Assembly: GCA_049840475.1 (NCBI GenBank)
Contig: JASGKX010000001.1
Coordinates: 1,116,001 to 1,180,000 of the forward strand
Reading direction: 5' to 3'
Length of the DNA: 64,000 nucleotides
From: JBGVSA01 sp049840475
GTDB taxonomy: Bacteria; Pseudomonadota; Gammaproteobacteria; Burkholderiales; Rhodocyclaceae
Part shown: positions 38,698-47,290 of the stretch, piece after piece
Layout: every line of letters begins with the position of its first letter
Position numbering within the stretch: position 1 is the stretch's first letter
The notes under the pieces: model-generated
What the model was told of the DNA's origin: nothing
The model's input: the letters and a program-made list of their open reading frames with translations, nothing else
The model's database searches: none
Translations under genes and position numbers: made by a program

Positions 38698-40110
38698 CTA
38701 CGACTTGCGGTAGGCCACGATGCGCTTGACGATCGCACATGAGGCCGAACGAGCTTCCGCGCGATCCGCGCGGCTTGTCAGTACGATGGGCACGCGTGCC
38801 CCGACGACGACGCCGGTGAGAAATCCACCGGCGAGATATTCCAACTGCTTGCCGAGCATGTTGCCGGCTTCGAGATTGGGCACCATCAGGATGTCCGCGC
38901 GCCCGGCCACTTCGGACACGATGCCCTTGGCCTTGGTAGCGAATTCCGACACCGCATTATCGAAGGCCAGCGGACCGTCGAGAATGGCGCCTGTGATCTG
39001 CCCACGATCAGCCATCTTGCACAGCGCGGCAGCGTCGAGCGTGGATGGCATCTTCGGGTTGATCGTCTCTACCGCGGCCAGGATCGCTACGCGAGGGCGT
39101 TCGATCCCCAGCGCATGGGCCACGTCGATGGCGTTCTGCACGATCGATACCTTGGTCGGCAGATCGGGCTGGATGTTGATGGCGGCGTCGGTGATCAGAA
39201 GCGGACGCGGATAGCGCGGCACGTCGGCCACATATACGTGGCTGATGCGGCGGCTGGTGCGCAGCCCGGTCTGTGTGGCGACAATGGCGCCCATGTATTC
39301 GTCGGTATGAAGGCTGCCCTTCATGAGGCCGTCGACCTCGCCAGCACGCGCCATCTGCACAGCACGTTCGGCGGACTCGACGCTGTGTTCGGTATCAACC
39401 AGCGTACAGCCATGGAGGTCGGCGCCAAGTTGTTCAGCAACCCGGCGGATGCGCGCCACCGGGCCGACCAGAAAAGGCTCGATCAGGCCCTCGTCCCGCG
39501 CATGCAGCGCGCCCAAGAGTGATTCGGCGTCACACGGATGCACCACCCCCATGCGGATGGGCGGCAGGCCGGCAGCCATCGCCAGCATCTTGCGGTAGCG
39601 CGCCTGCTCGTCCGTGAGCGTTAGCTCCGGCAACTGCCAGGCTTCGCGGCGCACGCGCACTGTCGGCGCCAGCACGGTGGCGGTGCCCGTCAGTACCTGT
39701 TGGTTGCGTTGGTTGGTGACGTTGCAGTCGATGCTGACTTGGCCCGTGCCGGCGTCTTTTGCACGGCAGGTCAGGTGTACGGTCAGCGTGTCGCCAACCA
39801 CGACGGGCGCGCGGAAATGGAGTTCTTGCCCGACGTAGACGGTGCCGGGGCCGGGGAACTGGTTGCCAAGGGCTGCAGAAACGAAGGATGCGGACAGCAT
39901 GCCATGGGCGACGACTTCCCCTGCGGGGGCATCGCGCACATAGGCCTCATCGATGTGAGTGGGGTTGAGGTCGCCCGATACGGTGGCGAAAAGCTGGATG
40001 TCTTCGCGCGTGACTGTGCGCGAGTAGCTGGCTCCGTCACCGATTTTGATGTCGTCGAAGATGACATTTTCAAGAACCGGCATAGGCGTAGACGCGGCAG
40101 GTTCGTTCAT
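38698..40110 (-). CDS. Bifunctional MaoC-like hydratase / phosphate acetyl-butyryltransferase
   Basis: The 470-residue fusion has an N-terminal MaoC-like hot-dog domain, about residues 10-145 (FATVSGDLNPTHIDEAYV, VAHGMLSASFVSAALGNQFP). Its C-terminal PTA_PTB domain starts at about 170 (MGVVHPCDAESLLGALHARD, VDGLMKGSLHTDEYMGAIV, ITGAILDGPLAFDNAVS). By family knowledge such fusions pair enoyl-CoA hydratase and phosphotransacylase activities. It precedes ackA in a two-gene operon. Confidence 0.9.
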   Translation of the reverse strand: MNEPAASTPMPVLENVIFDDIKIGDGASYSRTVTREDIQLFATVSGDLNPTHIDEAYVRDAPAGEVVAHGMLSASFVSAALGNQFPGPGTVYVGQELHFRAPVVVGDTLTVHLTCRAKDAGTGQVSIDCNVTNQRNQQVLTGTATVLAPTVRVRREAWQLPELTLTDEQARYRKMLAMAAGLPPIRMGVVHPCDAESLLGALHARDEGLIEPFLVGPVARIRRVAEQLGADLHGCTLVDTEHSVESAERAVQMARAGEVDGLMKGSLHTDEYMGAIVATQTGLRTSRRISHVYVADVPRYPRPLLITDAAINIQPDLPTKVSIVQNAIDVAHALGIERPRVAILAAVETINPKMPSTLDAAALCKMADRGQITGAILDGPLAFDNAVSEFATKAKGIVSEVAGRADILMVPNLEAGNMLGKQLEYLAGGFLTGVVVGARVPIVLTSRADRAEARSASCAIVKRIVAYRKS

Positions 40111-40344
40111 GCTTGCATCCTATTGCCAAAGGCACCGTCATACTAACGATTAATCAACGCCAAAAGAGTGATGCACGTCAAGCCGGCCGTCGGGGAAGTC
40201 ATGCTTAGTAATGGGTTCTCTCGCCGGTGCTAGAATCCCCTCCGCCCCATGGCGCCGTGCTTGCCGCCGCATTCGCGACCGCCGCACTCGTCTCGGCAAC
40301 CTTGTCTCCTGCCACCCAATTTCACCTTTTGTAGATCCACGGCC

Positions 40345-41706
40345 ATGCAAATCGTCATTCTCGCCGCCGGACAAGGCAAACGCATGCGTTCGCGCCTGCC
40401 CAAAGTGCTCCAGCCCATTGCCGCTCGTCCGATGCTGGCCCACGTGCTCGACACGGCCCGACAACTGTCGCCCGCGCGCATCTGTGTGGTCTACGGGCAT
40501 GGCGGCGAGCATGTGCGTGCTGCACTGGCTGCTCCCGACATTGTCTGGGCCGAGCAAGCCCAGCAACTGGGTACCGGCCACGCCGTCCAACAGGCGCTGC
40601 CTGCTCTTGATGACGAAGGCATGGCGCTGGTGCTGTACGGGGATGTGCCGCTGACCCGCCCGGAAACGCTGCAGGCGTTGGTCGATGCTGCCGGCGGCCA
40701 GGGGGTCGGGCTGCTCACAGTAACTATGGATCAGCCGACGGGATATGGAAGAATTATTCGCAACACCGTCGGGGCGGTGCAAGCGATCGTCGAAGAGAAG
40801 GACGCCACGCCCGAACAGCGGCTGGTACGCGAGGTCAACACGGGCATCCTGTGCGCACCAGTGGCGCAATTGCGTGCGTGGCTCGGCCGTCTGTCCAACA
40901 ACAACGCGCAGGGCGAGTATTACCTGACCGACATCATCGCCATGGCTGTCGCCGATGGCGTGCCGGTCGTGGCCGTGCAGCCTGCGCAGGCGTGGGAAAC
41001 GCTTGGGGTCAATAGCAAGCAGCAACTGGCCGAACTCGAACGCATCCACCAGCGCAACATCGCTGATCGCCTGCTCGAACAGGGCGTGACGCTGATCGAT
41101 CCGGCCCGCATCGACGTGCGGGGTGAGTTGCGCTGTGAGCCAGACGTCGAGATCGACGTCGGCTGTGTCTTCGAAGGCACGGTCGAACTGGGTGAAGGCG
41201 TGCGCATTGGCGCCAACTGTGTGCTGCGCAACGTGCGCATCGCGGCCGGCACCAAGCTGGCACCGTTCTGCCATCTTGAAGACGCTGAAGTCGGCAAAGA
41301 TTGCGTGATAGGCCCCTATGCGCGCCTGCGCCCCGGCACCACGCTGGCCGAAGACGTACACATCGGCAACTTTGTCGAGGTCAAGAACAGTCAGGTCGCC
41401 GCCCATACCAAGGCCAATCACCTTGCATACATTGGTGACGCCACCGTGGGTAGCAACGTGAATGTTGGCGCAGGCGTCATCACCTGCAACTACGACGGCG
41501 CCAACAAATTCCGCACAATCATCGAGGACGATGTGTTCATCGGCTCCGATAGCCAACTGATCGCACCCGTGCGTATCGGTCGGGGCGCCAACATCGGGGC
41601 GGGCACCACGCTCACCCAAGATGCGCCCGAGGGCAAGCTGACGCTCGGGCGTGCAAGGCAGGTTACGGTCGAGCACTGGACGCGGCCGACAAAGAAGAAA
41701 TCCTGA
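40345..41706 (+). CDS. glmU: Bifunctional N-acetylglucosamine-1-phosphate uridyltransferase / glucosamine-1-phosphate acetyltransferase
   Basis: GlmU makes UDP-GlcNAc for peptidoglycan and LPS. The 453-residue protein has an N-terminal nucleotidyltransferase domain (ILAAGQGKRMRSRLPKVLQP, LVLYGDVPLTRPETL, REVNTGILCAP) and a C-terminal left-handed beta-helix acetyltransferase (IGPYARLRPGTTLAEDVHIG, ITCNYDGANKFRTIIEDD). The start is ATG 40345. glmS, the upstream pathway enzyme, is about 1.8 kb to the right. Confidence 0.96.
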   Translation: MQIVILAAGQGKRMRSRLPKVLQPIAARPMLAHVLDTARQLSPARICVVYGHGGEHVRAALAAPDIVWAEQAQQLGTGHAVQQALPALDDEGMALVLYGDVPLTRPETLQALVDAAGGQGVGLLTVTMDQPTGYGRIIRNTVGAVQAIVEEKDATPEQRLVREVNTGILCAPVAQLRAWLGRLSNNNAQGEYYLTDIIAMAVADGVPVVAVQPAQAWETLGVNSKQQLAELERIHQRNIADRLLEQGVTLIDPARIDVRGELRCEPDVEIDVGCVFEGTVELGEGVRIGANCVLRNVRIAAGTKLAPFCHLEDAEVGKDCVIGPYARLRPGTTLAEDVHIGNFVEVKNSQVAAHTKANHLAYIGDATVGSNVNVGAGVITCNYDGANKFRTIIEDDVFIGSDSQLIAPVRIGRGANIGAGTTLTQDAPEGKLTLGRARQVTVEHWTRPTKKKS

Positions 41707-41722
41707 AGGCACTATGAATCTG

Positions 41723-41752
41723 CCGGCCTCACTGACATTTTTGCGAGGCCGG
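41723..41752. terminator. Hairpin after glmU
   Basis: The stem CCGGCCTC / GAGGCCGG has a T-containing 14-nt loop and starts 17 bp after the glmU stop. No T-run follows the stem. Confidence 0.45.
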
Positions 41753-41783
41753 ACACGGACGCGTTCACGGATGATTGGTCCCC

Positions 41784-41806
41784 GCAGGGTGGGCGGCCCA
41801 CCCTGC
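41784..41806. terminator. Hairpin between convergent glmU and the radical SAM gene
   Basis: The perfect 10-bp stem GCAGGGTGGG / CCCACCCTGC with a 3-nt loop lies 12 bp beyond the radical SAM gene stop. It is very stable but has no T-run. Confidence 0.5.
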
Positions 41807-41817
41807 TCTGTGGTCAG

Positions 41818-42810
41818 TCAGGCGAATGCCGGGGTGACAGGCGCTGCCCAGGTTGAAGCGGGCGCCTGGTACCGCTTGCCTTGCCAACTGCCGCGCATGG
41901 CCAGGGCGTCTTCCAGCAGAAGGGCCATGCTGGCCTGCTTGAGTGACCATTGCGGCGCCAGCAGCAGATTCGGCGCGCACTCGCTGATCAAACGCTGGAT
42001 CTTCACGTACGGCGAGAGTTGTTCAACCGTGTCGGTCACGCACTCAACGTATTCGGTGACATCCATCAGCGGCACCGAGTCTGGATCGGCACGCCATTCG
42101 TTCGCAAGCTGCGAGCCCTTTACCACCTGCAACTGATGGAACTTGATCGCGTCCAGGCCCAGTCGCGACAGCTTTTGGGCGCCCTCGGCGATCGTGGCGC
42201 GCGTTTCTCCCGGCAATCCGTACAGCATGTGGGCGGTGGTGAACAGCCCGCGTTCACCTGCGCGCCTGACTGCGTCGACGGTCTCTGCAAAGGTGTGCCC
42301 GCGGTTGCAGCGGCGGAGCACTTCTTCGTCGCAGGACTCGATGCCGATTTCCAGCTCGATCACCGTGCGGATCGAAAGCTCGGCCAGGTAGTCCAGCACT
42401 TCGTCGGGCAGACAGTCCGGGCGGGTGCCGATCACTAGCCCCGAAATCTGCGGATGGGCCAGTGCGACCTGATATGCCTGGCGCAGGCGATCTACGCTGC
42501 CGTAGGTGTTGGAATAGGTCTGAAAGTACGCCACGTAGCGCTCGTCATAGCCATAACGGCGCTGGACTTGCGCGATGCCCGTGTCGATCTGCGCGTGGAT
42601 ATCGTCCACACCAAAGAGGTAGCCGGGCGTAAAGCTGCGGTTGTTGCAGAACGTGCAGCCGTTATTGCCGCGCGAACCGTCCCGGTTGGGGCAGGTAAAG
42701 CCAGCGTCGAGCGAGACCTTCTGAAGACGACAACCGTAGGTGTATTTCACCCAGTCGTTGTAGGCATGGTAGCGACGACCATGGAAGTATTCGGGTGGCG
42801 TATCGGACAT
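41818..42810 (-). CDS. TIGR01212-family radical SAM protein (YhcC-like)
   Basis: The 330-residue protein begins YFHGRRYHAYNDWVKYTYGC and has the unusual cluster motif CPNRDGSRGNNGCTFC (C-x11-C-x2-C) of this family, then QTYSNTYGSVDRLRQAY and IGTRPDCLPDEVLDYLA. YhcC-type proteins resemble Elp3-like radical SAM enzymes; the reaction is not established. Confidence 0.9.
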   Translation of the reverse strand: MSDTPPEYFHGRRYHAYNDWVKYTYGCRLQKVSLDAGFTCPNRDGSRGNNGCTFCNNRSFTPGYLFGVDDIHAQIDTGIAQVQRRYGYDERYVAYFQTYSNTYGSVDRLRQAYQVALAHPQISGLVIGTRPDCLPDEVLDYLAELSIRTVIELEIGIESCDEEVLRRCNRGHTFAETVDAVRRAGERGLFTTAHMLYGLPGETRATIAEGAQKLSRLGLDAIKFHQLQVVKGSQLANEWRADPDSVPLMDVTEYVECVTDTVEQLSPYVKIQRLISECAPNLLLAPQWSLKQASMALLLEDALAMRGSWQGKRYQAPASTWAAPVTPAFA

Positions 42811-42880
42811 GGCGTGAGAATTTTCGGGCGACTCTTCACATTAGGACCCCGCCATCGTCCCAGCTCTGAGCAATGTCAAT

Positions 42881-43363
42881 TCAGGAAACGGCCGAGTCCG
42901 GCAACGGAAGCGCCGTTGCGAATTTTGACCTTTTCACCGAGAAGAACGCTCGCACATTCCGCACATGAGCGTCGGCCGACAGCAATCGATGTGCCAGTGC
43001 ATGGTAGGCGTCCATCGACGCCACATGCAGGATCAGCACAAAGTCCGGCCCGCTGCTGGTCCGGTAGCACTGCTGCACGGCCGCCTCGTCTGTCGCGCGC
43101 GCCTCGAACTGCGCGAGCCATTCGGTGTTTTGCTGCTCTAACGTGATTTCCACAATCACGGCCAGCCCTTGCCCGATGGCCTCTGGCGACAGGATTGCCA
43201 CCGTCCGTTCAATCACGCCTGCTTCGCGGAGCCGACGCATGCGGCGCAGGCAGGTGGCGGGGGATACATGTACGAGCCTTGCCAGCGCCTCATTGGTCAG
43301 CGAAGCGTCTTCCTGTATTTGCGCGAGGATGCGCCGATCAATGGGGTCGAGTTCCACGGACAT
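42881..43363 (-). CDS. Lrp/AsnC-family transcriptional regulator
   Basis: The 160-residue protein has an N-terminal HTH (LDPIDRRILAQIQEDASLTN, LVHVSPATCLRRMRRLREAG) and a C-terminal RAM/AsnC ligand-binding domain (VQQCYRTSSGPDFVLILHVA). Related regulators sense amino acids. Two palindromes of the form GAAAT-N3-ATTTC lie just upstream of its start and probably mediate autoregulation. glmS is divergent, 153 bp away. Confidence 0.9.
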   Translation of the reverse strand: MSVELDPIDRRILAQIQEDASLTNEALARLVHVSPATCLRRMRRLREAGVIERTVAILSPEAIGQGLAVIVEITLEQQNTEWLAQFEARATDEAAVQQCYRTSSGPDFVLILHVASMDAYHALAHRLLSADAHVRNVRAFFSVKRSKFATALPLPDSAVS

Positions 43364-43390
43364 TTGCAGGCAATCTCTGGGCAGGAAGAT

Positions 43391-43432
43391 GAAATATTAT
43401 TTCACACAGTATGGACGGAGAAATAAAATTTC
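43391..43432. promoter_or_regulatory. Tandem GAAAT-N3-ATTTC palindromes, probable Lrp-type operator
   Basis: GAAATATTATTTC (43391-43403) and GAAATAAAATTTC (43420-43432) have centres 29 bp apart, with a further GAAAT half-site at 43442. The patch is AT-rich, unlike the surroundings, and starts 28 bp upstream of the Lrp-family gene. Phased multiple sites are typical of Lrp-type octamers. Confidence 0.6.
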
Positions 43433-43516
43433 GTCAGATGAGAAATATTGCAAGCATCCGTCACGACGACCCGGCTAGGATGGCGCATCGTTTGAGCAGC
43501 GCCGTGGAGGCAAATC

Positions 43517-45379
43517 ATGTGTGGCATCGTCGGGGCCGTGGCCCAGCGGGATATCGTTCCTATCCTCATCGAAGGGCTCAAGCGCCTGGAATACCGGGGC
43601 TATGACTCCTGCGGTGTGGCGGTTCACCGCGAAGGCGCCCTGACCCGCGCTCGCAGCACCTCACGCGTTGCCGAGCTTGACGCGCAAGTCCGCGCAGAAG
43701 GGCTGACCGGCTTTACCGGCATCGCCCATACGCGCTGGGCCACACACGGCGCACCCGCCGTCCACAACGCTCACCCGCACTTTTCGCGCGATCGCATCGC
43801 GTTGGTCCACAACGGCATCATTGAAAACCACGACGAGTTGCGTGCGGAACTCACCGCCAAGGGATACGAGTTCGTCAGCCAGACCGACACCGAAGTCATC
43901 GCCCATTTGGTCGAATCGCTCTACGACGGCGACCTGTTCGATGCCGTCAAGCGTGCTTCGGCGCACTTGCGTGGCGCTTACGCCATTGCCGTGTTCTGCC
44001 GTGATGAACCGCATCGCCTCGTCGCCACCCGCGAAGGTTCTCCGTTGGTGCTGGGCGTTGGCGACAACGAAAACTTCGTTGCGTCCGATGCCATGGCGTT
44101 GGCCGGTGTTACCGACCAGATCGTCTATCTGGAAGAGGGCGATATCGTCGACCTGCAACTCGGCCGCTATTGGATCGAGGCGCGCCAAGGCAACGGCTTC
44201 GTGCGTGTCGAGCGCCCTGTGCGCACTGTGCACGCACATACCGGCGCGGCCGAACTCGGCCCGTATCGCCACTTCATGCAGAAAGAAATCTTCGAGCAGC
44301 CGCGCGCCATCGCCGATACGCTCGAAGGGGTAGTGAGCATTACGCCCGAACTGTTCGGTGACGGCGCCTACAGAATCTTCCGCGATATCGACTCGGTGTT
44401 GATTCTGGCGTGTGGCACCAGCTACTACGCGGGCTGCACTGCCAAGTATTGGATCGAAGCCATCGCCGGTATTCCGACGCAGGTCGAAATCGCCAGCGAA
44501 TATCGCTACCGCACCAGCGTGCCCAACCCCACGAGCCTGGTCGTCACTATCTCGCAATCAGGCGAGACAGCCGACACCATCGCTGCGCTCAAGCACGCAC
44601 GCTCGCTCGGCATGGAAAACACGCTCACGATCTGCAATGTGGCCACCAGCGCGATGGTGCGTGAGTGCAGGCTGGCGTACATCACCCGTGCCGGCGTCGA
44701 AATCGGCGTGGCATCTACCAAGGCGTTCTCGACTCAGCTTGCAGGACTGTTCCTGCTGACGCTGTCGCTTGCACAGGTGCGCGGCAAGCTCACCGAAGAA
44801 CAAGAGGCGACCTGCCTCAAGTCAATGCGCCACTTGCCCGTCGCGCTGCAAGGCGTGCTGGCGCTCGAGCCGCAGATCATCGCCTGGGCCGAAGAATTCG
44901 CCCGTAAGAGCAACGCACTCTTCCTCGGTCGCGGCCTGCACTACCCCATCGCGCTAGAAGGAGCGCTCAAGCTCAAAGAGATCAGCTACATCCACGCCGA
45001 AGCCTACCCGGCCGGTGAGCTGAAGCACGGCCCGCTGGCGTTGGTCAACAAAGAGATGCCAGTGGTTACCGTCGCGCCGAACGACCAGCTCCTGGAAAAG
45101 CTCAAGAGCAACATGCAGGAGGTCCGCGCGCGCGGCGGCGAACTCTATGTCTTCGCCGACGCCGACACGCGCATCCACGGTGACGAGGGCATCCATGTCA
45201 TTCGCATGCCAGAACACTACGGCCCGCTCTCGCCGATTCTGCACGTCGTACCGCTGCAATTACTGGCCTACCACACCGCATGTGCGCGTGGGACCGATGT
45301 CGAACAAGCCACGAAATCTGGCCAAAAGCGTGACGGTGGAATAACGCCTTCCGAGGGCAATGATGAAAAGAAGGAATAA
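43517..45379 (+). CDS. glmS: Glucosamine-6-phosphate synthase (isomerising), altered C-terminus
   Basis: GlmS makes glucosamine-6-phosphate from fructose-6-phosphate and glutamine. It has the N-terminal Ntn glutaminase (MCGIVGAVAQRD, Cys2 nucleophile; HTRWATHGAPAVHNAHPH) and two SIS domains (LACGTSYYAG, TISQSGETADT, SYIHAEAYPAGELKHGPLAL). The normal end, NKPRNLAKSVTVE then TAA at 45342-45344, is in the next frame. One extra A at 45303-45304 (GTCGAACAAG) replaces it with a 23-residue unrelated tail. The family's C-tail caps the sugar site, so this lesion in an essential gene is either deleterious or a sequencing error. Confidence 0.9.
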   Translation: MCGIVGAVAQRDIVPILIEGLKRLEYRGYDSCGVAVHREGALTRARSTSRVAELDAQVRAEGLTGFTGIAHTRWATHGAPAVHNAHPHFSRDRIALVHNGIIENHDELRAELTAKGYEFVSQTDTEVIAHLVESLYDGDLFDAVKRASAHLRGAYAIAVFCRDEPHRLVATREGSPLVLGVGDNENFVASDAMALAGVTDQIVYLEEGDIVDLQLGRYWIEARQGNGFVRVERPVRTVHAHTGAAELGPYRHFMQKEIFEQPRAIADTLEGVVSITPELFGDGAYRIFRDIDSVLILACGTSYYAGCTAKYWIEAIAGIPTQVEIASEYRYRTSVPNPTSLVVTISQSGETADTIAALKHARSLGMENTLTICNVATSAMVRECRLAYITRAGVEIGVASTKAFSTQLAGLFLLTLSLAQVRGKLTEEQEATCLKSMRHLPVALQGVLALEPQIIAWAEEFARKSNALFLGRGLHYPIALEGALKLKEISYIHAEAYPAGELKHGPLALVNKEMPVVTVAPNDQLLEKLKSNMQEVRARGGELYVFADADTRIHGDEGIHVIRMPEHYGPLSPILHVVPLQLLAYHTACARGTDVEQATKSGQKRDGGITPSEGNDEKKE

Positions 45380-45409
45380 AGTCTGTCGGAGAAAAATAAA
45401 GTCTGTCGG
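45375..45409 (+). repeat. Two 15-bp direct repeats just downstream of glmS
   Basis: AATAAAGTCTGTCGG occurs at 45375-45389 and again at 45395-45409, with a 20-bp period, about 30 bp past the original glmS stop (45344). From memory, the first ten bases match the AATAAAGTCT core of TnsB sites at the ends of Tn7, and Tn7 inserts at this spot. It could be a remnant of a Tn7-like end or a simple tandem duplication. Confidence 0.5.
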
Positions 45410-45791
45410 GCTTTGAGAGTTACCGGGGAGCTGTTCTCGGGCACAGGTGCACAGCCGCTCGTTTTGAGAATGCAGCCCATGGAGGTCCGCTCGATTTCAA
45501 GCTGCGCCGTAGGGGCCGTGTGTGCAATTCGGCCGAAGGGGGCTATCAGCGAATACGACATGAACGACAGCAACGGGTAGGTCTGCGGCCTGTCAGTCGG
45601 TTCTACAATCGAACGGCAGATTTCATCCAGATTGAATTCGCCCGCCCGGCAACGTCCCCATTGGGTCGGCCTGAAGCCGACACTAGCGGCCTAAAGGTTG
45701 CGGCAAGAATGCCGAATGCGTATAGCCGACCAGGACCAGACATCCGATGCCTTGAACCATAGTGTCAAGACATAGCTTAGAAATACTCAAA
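45410..45791. other. Gene-free stretch between glmS and a small membrane-protein gene
   Basis: No supported gene. It contains the inverted pair TCGGCCTGAAGCCGA (45666-45680). Base composition is mixed, and short frames on either strand show no domain or ribosome site. Confidence 0.45.
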
Positions 45792-46028
45792 ATGATGGAT
45801 TGGGTCCCTGTAGTCTTCGTTACGTTCAAGGTTCTCGTGTTCGGCACGGGCATGTTCTTCGCCATCAAGTGGCACTACGAGCGAGGGATAAAGGGAAACG
45901 AGAGGCAGGGCGCAGTGCTACGCGCGGGCGGCAAGGTAGCCGCAGTCTTCGTGCTATCGCTCCTGAGCCTCTTGCTCCTCACCTTCGATCTCGGCAGGAT
46001 GCTCGGTTTGGACTTGACCTTCCCATGA
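45792..46028 (+). CDS. Small inner-membrane protein of unknown function
   Basis: The 78-residue protein has two predicted membrane helices, WVPVVFVTFKVLVFGTGMFFAI and VAAVFVLSLLSLLLLTFDLG, separated by a basic loop (KWHYERGIKGNERQG). Similar small membrane proteins occur near glmS in related Burkholderiales, as far as I recall. ATG 45792 is used; no strong ribosome site is seen. It is the last likely core gene before the integron. Confidence 0.6.
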   Translation: MMDWVPVVFVTFKVLVFGTGMFFAIKWHYERGIKGNERQGAVLRAGGKVAAVFVLSLLSLLLLTFDLGRMLGLDLTFP

Positions 46029-46263
46029 GGGCAAAGAATAGTCGGTCAACATAATGCGGCCAGCGGCAATCCTCTATGGCGCGAAAACTAACGAGTAACG
46101 ACGCGCATACGAATACCGCTTTGGACGTCGGTCCCTCTGCCAACCCGTGCCCCAGAGCCTGGTGTTCGGCCAATGCAGTCACTGGGCATGCCTATCGGTA
46201 ACGTCAGCTATAGCGCGTAGAGCGGACGGACACGCGAGGTTGCGGCTGGCGTGGTCTTTTGGG

Positions 46264-47268
46264 CTAACCGAGTGTCGGCAGAGCATCCATCGGGCTTCTC
46301 ACGCCCACGCCGCCCACATTCAGCACATGGGTGTAGATCATCGTCGTACTCACATCCGAATGCCCCAGTAACTGCTGGACCGTGCGAATGTCGTAGCCAG
46401 CCTGCAGCAGGCTCGTCGCGAAGGAGTGGCGCAACGTGTGCGGCGTAGCCAGCTTTTCGACCCCCGCCTGGCGTAGCGCCCGTTTGAAGGCTCGCTGGAA
46501 AGTCTGGTCGTACAGGTGGTGGCGGCGAATTACGCCCGAGCGCGGGTCTTTCGACAGTTCCGCCTGTGGAAACACCCAGAACCACTGCCACGACTCGCTC
46601 GCGCGTGGATACTTCCGTGCCAGAGCATCGGGCAACTCTACGCCGGACACCCCATTCGCCACGTCTACCGCCCATAAAGCACGCGCCCGCGTTAGCTGTA
46701 ACCGCAGCCCAGCGATCAGGCTTTGCGGCAGCATCACGACGCGGTCTTTGGCACCCTTGCCCTCGCGCACGATAATTGAATTGTGCGCGAAATCCACATC
46801 CTTCACGCGCAAGCGCATGCCCTCGGCGATTCGCAGGCCTGTACCGTACAAGAGCTGTGCAAACAGCCGGTGTTCGCCCTCCAGCACCGCCAGAATTCGG
46901 GCTACCTCATCGGGCACCAGCACGACCGGCAAGGGCTTCTTGACATGTGGGCGCCCGATCTCAGTTAGCCAGGGCAAATTTACGCCGAGCACCTTTTCAT
47001 ACAGAAATAGCAGAGCTGACAAAGCCTGCCGGTGCGTCGAAGCCGACACTTTTCGCGTATTCACCAGCCAACTCAGAAAAGCCTCCACCTCTGGCCCCGC
47101 CATCGTTGCGGGGTGACGGATGCCATGAAAGCGAATATATGCCCGCACCCAATAGACATAAACTTCCTCGGTCCGTAAGCTGTAGTGCAGATAGCGGATG
47201 CGTTCCCGTAGCTGATCGAGCACTTTCGGCGCACGCAGGGGCGGTAGCTGAGAAGTGAGGTTTTTCAC
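46264..47268 (-). CDS. intI: Integron integrase IntI (class 1-like)
   Basis: This tyrosine recombinase inserts and excises gene cassettes at attI/attC. The 334-residue protein has the catalytic set R (GTGLRIAEGM), H-R (TPHTLRHSFATSLL), H (LLGHSDVSTT) and Y (MIYTHVL), plus the IntI-specific insertion LPDALARKYPRASESWQWFW. It matches IntI1 closely along its whole length from memory (PPLRAPKVLDQLRERIRYLH), but is clearly divergent. The start is taken as GTG 47268, which gives IntI1-like length; the frame stays open to 47346 but that would read through the LexA box. It faces away from the cassettes, the standard layout. Confidence 0.95.
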   Translation of the reverse strand: MKNLTSQLPPLRAPKVLDQLRERIRYLHYSLRTEEVYVYWVRAYIRFHGIRHPATMAGPEVEAFLSWLVNTRKVSASTHRQALSALLFLYEKVLGVNLPWLTEIGRPHVKKPLPVVLVPDEVARILAVLEGEHRLFAQLLYGTGLRIAEGMRLRVKDVDFAHNSIIVREGKGAKDRVVMLPQSLIAGLRLQLTRARALWAVDVANGVSGVELPDALARKYPRASESWQWFWVFPQAELSKDPRSGVIRRHHLYDQTFQRAFKRALRQAGVEKLATPHTLRHSFATSLLQAGYDIRTVQQLLGHSDVSTTMIYTHVLNVGGVGVRSPMDALPTLG

Positions 47269-47290
47269 GATTCTGTTAATGCTGTATAAA
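47262..47290 (+). promoter_or_regulatory. Candidate cassette promoter (Pc-like) overlapping the LexA box
   Basis: On the plus strand, TTTTCA (47262-47267) and TATAAA (47285-47290) are separated by 17 bp and point toward the cassette array. The -35 matches four of six consensus bases. It lies near the 5' end of intI and its -10 is inside the LexA box. This is an inference from spacing only. Confidence 0.35.

Noticed and set aside
40150..41712. A 520-codon minus-strand frame opposite glmU
   Set aside because: GlmU is unmistakable on the plus strand, and the antisense frame has shadow-type composition.
43433..43516. glmS ribozyme/riboswitch upstream of glmS
   Set aside because: The leader is short, with no recognisable ribozyme fold, and glmS ribozymes are typical of Gram-positive bacteria.
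46940..46969. TTGACA at 46940 inside intI as the Pc -35 box
   Set aside because: With a 17-bp spacer the -10 would be AGTTAG, a poor match, and the site is over 450 bp from the first cassette. The candidate at 47262-47290 is better placed, though also unproven.
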